From the NCBI GenBank assembly GCA_036655895.1, contig JAVVPF010000001.1, positions 62,001-126,000 of the forward strand: DNA of 64,000 nucleotides, in the 5' to 3' direction. A model generated the notes under the pieces. That model searched no databases. It had not been told where the DNA came from and saw nothing but the letters and a program-made list of their open reading frames with translations. Origin of the DNA: Cloacibacillus sp. GTDB taxonomy: Bacteria > Synergistota > Synergistia > Synergistales > Synergistaceae. Positions 25,695-35,150 of this stretch are shown piece after piece. Numbering within the stretch: position 1 is the stretch's first letter; the number at the start of each line of letters is the position of its first letter. The translations under genes and the position numbers were made by a program.

Positions 25695-26529
25695 TGTTTT
25701 CAGCCTCCTCCGCCCTTTTGAGCAGTTCGGCGTAAATATCCATTGCGAGCGCGCGAAGGGCAGACTGTTTGTAGGCGAGCGTCGGGCGTCCAGGTATCTG
25801 ACGCGCCGCAAATGAGGCAAGGGCGTCGGCAAGTTCCGTATGCGCGCCGCGGCAAAGCGCCTCTGAGGCCTCTTCGCTGAATCTGGCGGCGGCGCCAAGC
25901 GTGCCGACAAATACTTTTGCCTGCGTGAATTTGCCGCGCGAGCATACGGCGCAAGCCGCCATGTTTACGCGGGAGATGCTTACCTGTCTCCTGCTGCCTA
26001 TTTTCATAAAGGCGGAAATTGATTTTTGGTCTATTTCGATGAGAAATTCTTTTATCACTTCGCCTGGCGCAAGCGGAGCTTTTCCGCTGCTGGCAAGTTC
26101 TGATACGGGCGCGCGGCGCGCGCCGTTCTTTGATACTATGACGGCGTATGCGTTAAGCGCGCAGAGCGCGGCGGGAGTATCGGCCGCGGGAGAGCCGTTT
26201 GCCACGTTTCCGCCTACTGTGGCTCTTGCGCGTATCTGCTCTGAGCCCATCACGTAGGCGGCGTCAGAAAGCGCTGAGGCGTATCTTCTGACGAGCGGGC
26301 TTTTGTGGAGCGCCGTCATTGTCTCCGAGGCGCCTATTCTGAGTTCTCCGTTTATTATTTCTATTCCTTTAAGTTCGTTTACGCAAGAGATGTCGGCGCA
26401 GAGCGTATCCTGCGTCAAATTTGAGCGGCGGGCTATCATCCAGTCCGTGCCTCCGGCTATAAGTTCCGGCGCATCATATTCGTATGAAAAAAGTTCTGTG
26501 AGCGACGAGGGGCGTACCAGTATGCTCAT
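25687..26529 (-). CDS. FAD-binding subunit of a molybdenum hydroxylase (set 2)
   Basis: A 280-residue protein of the CoxM/XdhB family with LIAGGTDWMI (about 20) and ATVGGNVANGSPAADT (about 101). Unlike its counterpart at the operon end it lacks the four-cysteine insertion, so it should carry FAD only. It transfers electrons from the iron-sulfur subunit to an acceptor such as NAD+ or a ferredoxin. Its start shares a base with the stop of the iron-sulfur gene, and its end overlaps the catalytic subunit. Confidence 0.88.
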   Translation of the reverse strand: MSILVRPSSLTELFSYEYDAPELIAGGTDWMIARRSNLTQDTLCADISCVNELKGIEIINGELRIGASETMTALHKSPLVRRYASALSDAAYVMGSEQIRARATVGGNVANGSPAADTPAALCALNAYAVIVSKNGARRAPVSELASSGKAPLAPGEVIKEFLIEIDQKSISAFMKIGSRRQVSISRVNMAACAVCSRGKFTQAKVFVGTLGAAARFSEEASEALCRGAHTELADALASFAARQIPGRPTLAYKQSALRALAMDIYAELLKRAEEAENNG

Positions 26530-26999
26530 CAGTTTTTCGCCTCAAGGCGGTTTGCCGCCTCTGTTACCGCGTTTATGATGGGGACGTATCCGGTGCAGCG
26601 GCAGATGTTGCCGGCCAGCGCGCGTTTTATTTCGTCTTTTGAAGGATGTGGGTTTTTCAGCAGCAGCGCCTTCGCCGACATTATCATCCCTGGAGTGCAG
26701 AATCCGCACTGGATCGCGTCACAGTCGATAAAGGCCTGTTGGATGACGTCAAGCTCGCCGCTTTTCGCAAGTCCCTCTATTGTTGTGACGGAGGCTCCGT
26801 CCGTCTGGACGGCCGGTACAACGCAGGAGCATACCGCCTCGTCGTTGAGCAGCACGGTGCACGCGCCGCATTCTCCGGCTCCGCAGCCCTCTTTTACGCC
26901 TGTGAGTCCGAAGTCGTTTCTTAACATATCTATGAGGCGTGTATCGGCCTGCACTTCGGCGCTTCGCAGTTCTCCGTTGAGTGTCAAAGAAATAAGCAT
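26529..26999 (-). CDS. [2Fe-2S] subunit of a molybdenum hydroxylase (set 2)
   Basis: A 156-residue protein with two [2Fe-2S] domains: GCGAGECGACTVL with a fourth Cys in CSCVV, and CGFCTPGM with CRCTGY. First gene of the whole leftward operon, with a GGGGGGAA ribosome site and a good promoter just upstream, facing the divergent regulator gene. It links molybdenum and flavin centres in set 2. Confidence 0.9.
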   Translation of the reverse strand: MLISLTLNGELRSAEVQADTRLIDMLRNDFGLTGVKEGCGAGECGACTVLLNDEAVCSCVVPAVQTDGASVTTIEGLAKSGELDVIQQAFIDCDAIQCGFCTPGMIMSAKALLLKNPHPSKDEIKRALAGNICRCTGYVPIINAVTEAANRLEAKN

Positions 27000-27020
27000 A
27001 ACATTCCCCCCTGCCCCAAT

Positions 27021-27050
27021 TTTATATTATGGCCGTCTATCCATCGTCAA
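27021..27050 (-). promoter_or_regulatory. Promoter of the hydroxylase-transporter-lyase operon
   Basis: TTGACG (-35, 27045-27050) and TATAAA (-10, 27021-27026) on the minus strand, 18 bases apart, 22 bases before the first ATG. It sits in the 137-base divergent gap, where the adjacent regulator could bind. Confidence 0.6.
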
Positions 27051-27097
27051 ATTTTTATGAACTGTTTTATTATTGTGGTGTGAGATAGAAAAAGTAT

Positions 27098-27106
27098 TGT
27101 TATAAT
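27098..27106 (+). promoter_or_regulatory. Extended -10 promoter of the regulator gene
   Basis: TGTTATAAT fits TG-n-TATAAT and lies 30 bases before the regulator ATG. No convincing -35 is seen. Confidence 0.5.
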
Positions 27107-27136
27107 TGACAAAGAATTTAGTACGGAGGAATAGGC

Positions 27137-30118
27137 ATGAAACTAGAACTCGCGCTCTTTGGCGAATGCGAAATAATATATGAAGGCAAAAGGGTTCAGT
27201 TTAAATTCCGTAAGGCGGAGGCTCTTTTTTACTATATCGCCTTAAACGGCGGCGCTTCCCGAGACGAACTTAAGACGCTCTTCTGGCCTGAGATGAGCGA
27301 ATCGCAGGCCTCGTCAAATCTGCGCAACGCGCTCTATCTGATAAAATCCCAGATGCCGGAGGCGCTTTTCGCGGACCGTCAAAATGTTCGTGCCGCTGCG
27401 TTCGACGACGGTCTTTTTGCGCTCCAAAGGCTGTGCAGCCCAAAGACGCCGCTACCGGAGATGATATTTTCCACTCCGCTTCGAGACTACTGCGCAAATT
27501 CCGAGCCGCTCAGCGAATGGCTTGAAGGCCGCCGCGCCAAAATAAACGCGGATATCGTAGAGATCATAAAAAAACGCGCCGATGCAGCATACGAGAGCGG
27601 AGAGACTGAAGCTGTGCGCACCGCGCTGGAAGCAGAGAGAAGGCTTGACCCGTTCGACGAATGCTCGATGCTGGAGCTCATGGAGCTGTACCTCAAGAGC
27701 GGAGAGCGCGGCAAGGCGGTTTTAGTTTATAAAAACTTCGCGGCGGCGCTTAAGGAAAAACTTTCTCTTGAACCCTCCGACCGAGCGCAGAAATATTACG
27801 CCTCTATAGTGAACCCCGAGCCCGCGCCAAACGAACTGCTGCGCTTCAGGTGCAGAAAGCGCGAGCTTGCGCTGCTTACCGACGGACTTTCAAAGGACAG
27901 AAGAGAAAAAAATATATTTCTTATAGAGGGAGAGGCCGGCATCGGAAAATCAGCCCTCGTAGACGAAGCGTTAAGGACCTTGCAGCATGACGCGACGCTT
28001 GTACTGGCTACTAAGGCCACTCCGATAGGCGAAGGATGCGGCTATTCCGCGTGGAATAATTTCATGACGGAGGCGCTCTCCGCCTGCGCGGAGCGAGGCG
28101 TCGTGCCTGAAACAGGCGCGCTTGCGGTGCTTGGCGCCATCTTCCCGTGCATCCTTCAAAACGGCGGCGCCAGCTTCAACGCGGACATCATGCGTGCCGC
28201 TGAAATAAACCCCGTCACCGTGGCGTCGCTCATCGCGGAACTTTTAAGGCCGCTTTCTTCTCTCTCTCAAATAGTCTTTATCTTTGAAGACGTGCACTGG
28301 TTTGACGACGAATCGTTCAAATTGATGGGCGCGCTGCTTTCCGCCGCGAAATATCCGTATAAGGCGCTCATCACGGCGAGGCCTGAGGCGGCGGCCGGCG
28401 CTTCGTCTCTTCTGCGGCAGCTGAACGCCGGAGCAAGGATCCACGAATTAAAACTGCGCCCGTTCAGGGACGACGAGATACTTTTTATAAGCCGTTCGCT
28501 TCTTCCTAAAAGCACAATGGAACAAAAGGGCGACGCCTACTTTATACGCGAGAGCGAAGGGCTTCCGCTAATGCTCTTTGAGATGCTGCGAGCGCTGCGC
28601 GAGGACCCGCGTTCTGAATGCGAAAAAGGACTGGGCGTCATGGTTTGGAACAGGATAGGGACGCTCGGCGCCGCGGAAAAAAAGATACTGTCGGCCGCCG
28701 CCGTCTGCATCAGCGGCACTCCGGCCGTTATTTCAGAGATGACCGGCATGACTCAACAGCGCGTCATATATTCGGCAAACGCCCTCATTGCGAGGGGCCT
28801 GCTCTGCGAAAGGCAGGAGGGACGGCAGACCGTATGGGGATTTTTACACCAGAAGCTCCGTGAATGCGTCTACGCCGCGATACCGTATGAGAACCGCAGG
28901 GAGCTTCACGCAAAGGCCGCGGCCGCGCTCAGCGCGCGCTACGCCCCGCAGCGCTGGGACCCGGCGCTTGGCGCTATGCTCTGTCATCATTACATCGAGG
29001 CCGGAGACCGCGTCTCCGAACTGAAACAATATCTTAGCGAATTGATATTTGAGATAACGCTGAACCACGACATTTTCCCGACGCTCTCCGACAGGCTTTT
29101 CCTCTCATGCTCCACGCCGTACAGCAGCCGCGAGGAGACTGAAAAAAAGATAGGGCGCGTCATTGACATACTGGACGAGCTGCGCTGCGAGAACTCAATG
29201 AAGGAAGAGGACTTCGCCCGTCTGGAAGCCACCTCCTATGAGCTGGCCGGCGGCTTTCATATCTTTTGGGGCGAATATGAAAAGGGCAAGGTCTTCACTA
29301 GAGAGGCGCTTTCAATCACAAAGAGATACTGCCTCGACGAGACCTCCGTCTACTGCCTCAAACATTACTGCTACATGTATATCCAGATAGCGGACACAAA
29401 GAACCTGCGCCGCGCGGCGCGCGAGCTGCTACGGCAGTCAAAAAAGGCGGGGCTTGGGCAGTATTTCGCGACTGCGATAAGGTTCATCGGAATGGCCGCC
29501 TTTATGGAATCGGACTACGACCTGGCTGAAAAGATATTCAGGCACTCAATAAAAAAGTTTGACGAACTTCGACTCATTGGACGGCGCTACACTCTCGGCA
29601 TACTCGTCGCAAAATGCTACCTAGGAGAGATAGCGCAAAGACGCGGCCTCTTTGAAGAGGGTGCCGCCTTCTTTGCTGAATGCGCCGCGAAGTGCGAAGA
29701 GATGAAGCTTTTCTGGGGCAGGAGTTATTTTCATATGGCCGCAGCGAACATAGCCGTCGATATGAACGACATGCCGGAATTTTTCCGTCAGATAGACGAC
29801 GCGGTCTCGCTCTTTGAAAGCTGCCGCGGAGGACGTTGCGGCTCGATACTTTACAGCCTGAAGGCGATCGCAGACGCCGAAAGGCTCGATTTTGCCGGCG
29901 CAAAACGCGCCTACGAAAAGGCGGAGCTGCTGATAAAGCATGTACCGAGAATAGAGTGGATGGCGGCGCAGCACTTGGCCGCCGCGTGGATCGCAAGGCT
30001 TTCAGGGTACGATGCTTCGGACGACGCGGCGATGGCCGTGAAGCTGTATGAAAAAATAGGCTTTACGCTGAGGGCGCGCGCGATACGCGAAAAGTTCGCG
30101 CTGGCGCAGGAGCGCTGA
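27137..30118 (+). CDS. Large BTAD/AAA-type transcriptional activator (SARP- or MalT-like), divergent from the catabolic operon
   Basis: A 993-residue regulator. Residues 1-90 form an OmpR-like winged helix (FRKAEALFYYIAL, FWPEMSESQASSNLRNALYLIK). About 95-235 is a bacterial transcriptional activator (BTAD) domain (RRLDPFDECSMLELMELYLKSG-type repeat). An AAA/NTPase module follows with Walker A GEAGIGKS near 268 and Walker B IFEDVHWFDD near 385. The remaining 500 residues are helical, TPR-like repeats that probably sense a ligand or partner. Such proteins are ATP-dependent activators. Position and divergent promoters make it the likely regulator of the leftward operon. GGAGGA precedes the ATG. 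A strong terminator closes the gene. Confidence 0.82.
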   Translation: MKLELALFGECEIIYEGKRVQFKFRKAEALFYYIALNGGASRDELKTLFWPEMSESQASSNLRNALYLIKSQMPEALFADRQNVRAAAFDDGLFALQRLCSPKTPLPEMIFSTPLRDYCANSEPLSEWLEGRRAKINADIVEIIKKRADAAYESGETEAVRTALEAERRLDPFDECSMLELMELYLKSGERGKAVLVYKNFAAALKEKLSLEPSDRAQKYYASIVNPEPAPNELLRFRCRKRELALLTDGLSKDRREKNIFLIEGEAGIGKSALVDEALRTLQHDATLVLATKATPIGEGCGYSAWNNFMTEALSACAERGVVPETGALAVLGAIFPCILQNGGASFNADIMRAAEINPVTVASLIAELLRPLSSLSQIVFIFEDVHWFDDESFKLMGALLSAAKYPYKALITARPEAAAGASSLLRQLNAGARIHELKLRPFRDDEILFISRSLLPKSTMEQKGDAYFIRESEGLPLMLFEMLRALREDPRSECEKGLGVMVWNRIGTLGAAEKKILSAAAVCISGTPAVISEMTGMTQQRVIYSANALIARGLLCERQEGRQTVWGFLHQKLRECVYAAIPYENRRELHAKAAAALSARYAPQRWDPALGAMLCHHYIEAGDRVSELKQYLSELIFEITLNHDIFPTLSDRLFLSCSTPYSSREETEKKIGRVIDILDELRCENSMKEEDFARLEATSYELAGGFHIFWGEYEKGKVFTREALSITKRYCLDETSVYCLKHYCYMYIQIADTKNLRRAARELLRQSKKAGLGQYFATAIRFIGMAAFMESDYDLAEKIFRHSIKKFDELRLIGRRYTLGILVAKCYLGEIAQRRGLFEEGAAFFAECAAKCEEMKLFWGRSYFHMAAANIAVDMNDMPEFFRQIDDAVSLFESCRGGRCGSILYSLKAIADAERLDFAGAKRAYEKAELLIKHVPRIEWMAAQHLAAAWIARLSGYDASDDAAMAVKLYEKIGFTLRARAIREKFALAQER

Positions 30119-30151
30119 GACGGCCTTTTTATAAACAAAAAAATCAACGCA

Positions 30152-30200
30152 AAAGCGGCGGGCCGGAAAGAAAAACTTCTTCCGGCCCGCCGCTTTATTT
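30152..30200. terminator. Bidirectional intrinsic terminator between the regulator and guaB
   Basis: A perfect 17-base stem AAAGCGGCGGGCCGGAA/TTCCGGCCCGCCGCTTT with an 11-base loop. The last T residues and ATTTG follow on +; an A-rich stretch on the other side gives U-rich RNA for guaB on the minus strand. Confidence 0.88.
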
Positions 30201-30209
30201 GTTATGGAA

Positions 30210-31694
<1,485 letters not shown>

Positions 31695-31736
31695 TCAAAA
31701 GGCCTCCAGAATGAATTATATGTGTAAACCGCGTCT

Positions 31737-32900
31737 TTAACAGGCTGACGTTCGTGATATGGTGGCCACTGCGTGGCATATCATACACTCGCTCCGGCCT
31801 GCGCTTCCGCAGTGTTCTGCCGATTTTACCTTGATGTTGAATAATCTCTCCCCGGGACCTGCGCCCAGCTCTTTGTCCATTTTTTCTATAAAGGCCGGCA
31901 CAAGCGCGCCGAGCTTTGGTATTTGCGCGTTCAGCGTGGCGTCTATCCATTCCGGCCGCCAGCCTTTTGCTGCAAGCCGTTCCAGAACGAGGCGCAGAAG
32001 CTCTATGCTGTCGGCGCCTCGGAATTTCTCCGAAGACGCGGGAAAAAGCGTACCGATGTCCGGTTCGCCCGCCGCGCCGAGCATCGCGTCCATGACCGTA
32101 TGTGCTACGATATCCGCGTCCGAGTGGCCCAAAAGTCCGTATCCGGTATCTTTTATCTCTACGCCAGCTATTATGAGCGGACGCCCAGCCGCGAGTTGGT
32201 GAATATCATACCCGTGTCCCGTTCTTTTTTCAACAAGTTTTTCGGTCAAAGATTTTGCCATCTCCCAGTCAAACGGAGTCGTTACTTTGAAATTGTGGTC
32301 CAGCCCCGCTACGTGCGCTAATTTTCTTCCGGCGGCAAGCCACGCGGAGGCTTCGTCTGTTACGCCGGCGCCGGCATCGTCCAACGCCGCAGAAAGCAGC
32401 GCTTTATCGAAGGCCTGAGGCGTCTGCGTCCTGAAATAGAGGCTCCGATCCTCCTGTGTCATTGTTCCGTTTTCGATTTTTTTTAGTGAATCGGTCGAAG
32501 GAAGAAGAGGGACGGCGCCGCCTGTCTTCTCCGCCGCCGTCATAAGTTCTTCGCAGAGCCCTTCGGTTATAAAAGGGCGGGCCCCATCGTGAACAAGCAC
32601 GTGCGACCCGCTGCATTTCTTTAAACCGTTTTGGACAGACTCCGCGCGCGACGCTCCGCCCTGAGTGATCGTAAGCGTCAGCTCTTTTGCGGCCTGCGCG
32701 TACTGCTCTTCGTATCCGCGCGGGACGACGAGCACAATGTCCCATATGAGTCCCCTTTTGCGCAAGCTGTCCGCTATGTCAAAAGACCAACGCCACAGCG
32801 GCCTGCCCAGAAGGCTGCGAAATTGTTTCGGCTCGCCTCCGATACGGCTGCCGGAGCCGCCCGCTGCTATTAAAAAGGACCACGCGGCGCCGGTCGTCAT
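31737..32900 (-). CDS. ispDF: Bifunctional IspD/IspF isoprenoid biosynthesis enzyme
   Basis: A 387-residue fusion for two non-consecutive steps of the MEP pathway. Residues 1-225 are IspD (AAGGSGSRIG nucleotide loop, VHDGARPFI), which makes CDP-methylerythritol. Residues 228-385 are IspF (GHGYDIHQL, GHSDADIVAHTVMDA), which makes the cyclodiphosphate. The fusion is known in several bacterial groups. It lies 2 bases after the YacL-like gene. IspH of the same pathway is encoded further right in the window. Confidence 0.93.
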   Translation of the reverse strand: MTTGAAWSFLIAAGGSGSRIGGEPKQFRSLLGRPLWRWSFDIADSLRKRGLIWDIVLVVPRGYEEQYAQAAKELTLTITQGGASRAESVQNGLKKCSGSHVLVHDGARPFITEGLCEELMTAAEKTGGAVPLLPSTDSLKKIENGTMTQEDRSLYFRTQTPQAFDKALLSAALDDAGAGVTDEASAWLAAGRKLAHVAGLDHNFKVTTPFDWEMAKSLTEKLVEKRTGHGYDIHQLAAGRPLIIAGVEIKDTGYGLLGHSDADIVAHTVMDAMLGAAGEPDIGTLFPASSEKFRGADSIELLRLVLERLAAKGWRPEWIDATLNAQIPKLGALVPAFIEKMDKELGAGPGERLFNIKVKSAEHCGSAGRSECMICHAVATISRTSAC

Positions 32901-32902
32901 AT

Positions 32903-34048
32903 TTACGGATGTATCCTTGCGAAGACCATTCTGCCGGCGGAGGTCTGCAGCATGGAGGTCACCGTAACCTTTACCCTTTCGCCGACGTGGCGGTAGCCGT
33001 CTTCGACTACGAGCATCGTGCCGTCGTCAAGGTAGCCTATGCCCTGGTGGTTTTCACGTCCTAGGCGGATTATGTCTATCTCGACCTTTTCGCCGGGAAG
33101 GAGCATCGGCTTAAGTGAGTTTGCCAGGTCGTTTACGTTCAGCACGTCGACGCCCTCTATCTGAGCCACCTGATTCAGGTTGTAATCGGTTGTTATTACC
33201 TTGCCGTTGAGCTGCCTCGCAAGCACGACGAGCGCCTCGTCCACCTTTTCTCTTTCAAGTTCGCGCAGCGTCACCTCTGGTATCTCGATGGTGAGGCCCT
33301 TGACCTTCTGGAGCTCCGTCACCACGGAAAGTCCGCGGCGGCCGCGCGTGCGGCGCAGCGAGTCTGTCGAGTCGGCGACGCCCTGAAGCTCAGCCAGGAT
33401 GAAGCGCGGCAGCACTATTATTCCCTCAAGGAATCCAGTCTGCGCGACGTCCAGTATCCTGCCGTCGATAATTGCGCTCGTGTCCAGTATCTTCGGGAAC
33501 GAAAGCTCCGTGTGGGCGCTTGCTATCATCTCGACCTCGCCGTTTTCGCCCTTTTTCTTTCGCGTCAGCTTTGATTTAAGATCCATGTTCATTATCATGC
33601 TCCAGAAATCGTCGCCGCGTTTAGCGAAGAAGCGCAGCCCCCAGTAGCCGAGCGCTACGTTGAGCAGCACCGCTATATATACCCCTATGCCTCCGGGGAT
33701 CTTTGAGAGCGGTATCGCTATGAGGTTTGCAAGCAGAAGGCCCAGTATGAGGCCGACCATGCTTACGATCAAATCCGCCACGCTTACGTTTTGAATCCTG
33801 GATTCGAAAAACTGTCCAAATTTAATAAGCGCCCACCAGAATAAAGGTGCGAGGATAAAGCCGCATGCTGCTGCAAGAGCCACTACAAAAATGCTTGTGC
33901 CGATGGGATGGATGCTTGACATCGAAGGGAACCAGTTCTCGGTCAGCATAAGCAGTGAAAACTGATAGCCCGCTGCGCCGCAGATGAATACCATGACGGC
34001 GGTTACAAGTCTTTTCATAACTTTCGATAGTTCTATATCATGACGCAT
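32903..34048 (-). CDS. PIN-TRAM domain membrane protein (YacL-like)
   Basis: A 381-residue protein with four N-terminal transmembrane helices (about residues 10-130), a PIN nuclease-like domain (about 190-305; LDTSAIIDGRILD and ITTDYNLNQVAQIEGV with the acidic residues expected for metal binding) and a C-terminal TRAM domain (GIGYLDDGTMLVVEDGYRHV) that may bind RNA. The family is widespread and usually encoded next to ispD or ispF, as here; the molecular role is not settled. GGAGG precedes the ATG. Confidence 0.88.
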   Translation of the reverse strand: MRHDIELSKVMKRLVTAVMVFICGAAGYQFSLLMLTENWFPSMSSIHPIGTSIFVVALAAACGFILAPLFWWALIKFGQFFESRIQNVSVADLIVSMVGLILGLLLANLIAIPLSKIPGGIGVYIAVLLNVALGYWGLRFFAKRGDDFWSMIMNMDLKSKLTRKKKGENGEVEMIASAHTELSFPKILDTSAIIDGRILDVAQTGFLEGIIVLPRFILAELQGVADSTDSLRRTRGRRGLSVVTELQKVKGLTIEIPEVTLRELEREKVDEALVVLARQLNGKVITTDYNLNQVAQIEGVDVLNVNDLANSLKPMLLPGEKVEIDIIRLGRENHQGIGYLDDGTMLVVEDGYRHVGERVKVTVTSMLQTSAGRMVFARIHP

Positions 34049-34157
34049 CTTAAGTTCCTCCTTTCTTGATTGTCCTATTTATATTTCACCGTTGCCGCAA
34101 ATCTTCCGCTGTTATCTTTTGGCCGTCCCGCTAATTTGGCGAGGCGAGCCTTGCCTT

Positions 34158-34757
34158 TTATTCCATCTCCTTTCTGGCGTCCATTGCCATGTGAAGCGTC
34201 ACTCTGTCGGCAAAGCCGATGCTCCCGCCTACTGGCAGGCCGTAGGAGAGCCTGGAAATTTTGACCTCAATGTCTCTTAATGCGTCCTGAACTGAGTACG
34301 CGGTCAAATCTCCCTCTATGCGCGGCGCCGTGGCCAGGATGATTTCTTTTATTTTTTCATCCTCTACGCGCTCGCGAAGCCTCTCAATGCTTTCTGTCGG
34401 TATTTCTTCGTCATCAAGCGGTGAGAGCCTTCCGCCAAGCACATGATAGAGGCCGTTGTATATTCCCGCCTGTTCTATCGCGACGCAGTCCTCTTCGCTT
34501 TCGACCACGCAGAGCATCTCTCTGCTGCGCGTCATGTCGGTGCAAATCGGACACGGATCCACATCTGTGAAGGCTCCGCATACGGAGCAGCGTCTGATGT
34601 TTTCCGTAAGCGCGATGACGGCCTCTCCGAAGTCCCGTATCCTCTGCCTGTCTTCTTTAAGAAGATAAAAAACCATCCTCCGGGCGGTTTTTTCACCTAT
34701 GCCCGGAAGGCGGCTCCACTCTTTTATTAATTTTTGAACTGGCCCCGGAAGTGACAC
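34158..34757 (-). CDS. recR: Recombination protein RecR
   Basis: A 199-residue protein with the helix-hairpin-helix (LPGIGEKTARRMVFYL), a four-Cys zinc finger (CSVCG...CPIC), and a Toprim domain (LCVVESEEDC, YHVLGGRLSPLD). With RecO and RecF it loads RecA onto gapped DNA. It follows the YbaB gene with a 9-base gap, the conserved bacterial order. Confidence 0.95.
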   Translation of the reverse strand: MSLPGPVQKLIKEWSRLPGIGEKTARRMVFYLLKEDRQRIRDFGEAVIALTENIRRCSVCGAFTDVDPCPICTDMTRSREMLCVVESEEDCVAIEQAGIYNGLYHVLGGRLSPLDDEEIPTESIERLRERVEDEKIKEIILATAPRIEGDLTAYSVQDALRDIEVKISRLSYGLPVGGSIGFADRVTLHMAMDARKEME

Positions 34758-34766
34758 GAGGAGCCT

Positions 34767-35078
34767 CTACATAAGCCCTGGGAATCCGCCCATGCCGCCG
34801 GTAAGCGCGTTCATTTTGTCGTTTGACAGAGCCTTAGCCTTGTCGATAGCGTCTTTTACGGCGCCAAGCACGAGGTCTTCTAGCATCTCGGCCTCTTCGG
34901 GATTTATTACGTCCTTTGAGATGCTGATAGCTGTGATGTCGCCATGCCCGTTTGCGGTGGCCTTCACCGCGCCGCCGCCAGCAGTTCCCTCAACGACGGT
35001 GGTTCCAAGCTCCTCCTGCGCAAGCGTCATCTGTGCCTGCATCCTCTGGGCCTGTTTTAAGATTTTATCCATTTTCAT
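34767..35078 (-). CDS. YbaB/EbfC nucleoid-associated protein
   Basis: A 103-residue YbaB/EbfC protein (MKMDKILKQAQRMQAQMTLAQEEL, Gly-rich centre GTAGGGAVKATANG). A small DNA-binding dimer, conserved upstream of recR. The C-terminus is Gly/Met-rich (TGGMGGFPGLM). A good ribosome site (AAAGGATGAAG) precedes the start. Confidence 0.92.
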   Translation of the reverse strand: MKMDKILKQAQRMQAQMTLAQEELGTTVVEGTAGGGAVKATANGHGDITAISISKDVINPEEAEMLEDLVLGAVKDAIDKAKALSNDKMNALTGGMGGFPGLM

Positions 35079-35150
35079 AATTCTTCATCCTTTCACTTTT
35101 ATCAAATGTTCATTAAATTATCACGTAAGAGCGTTAATTTCAACTGTTTT

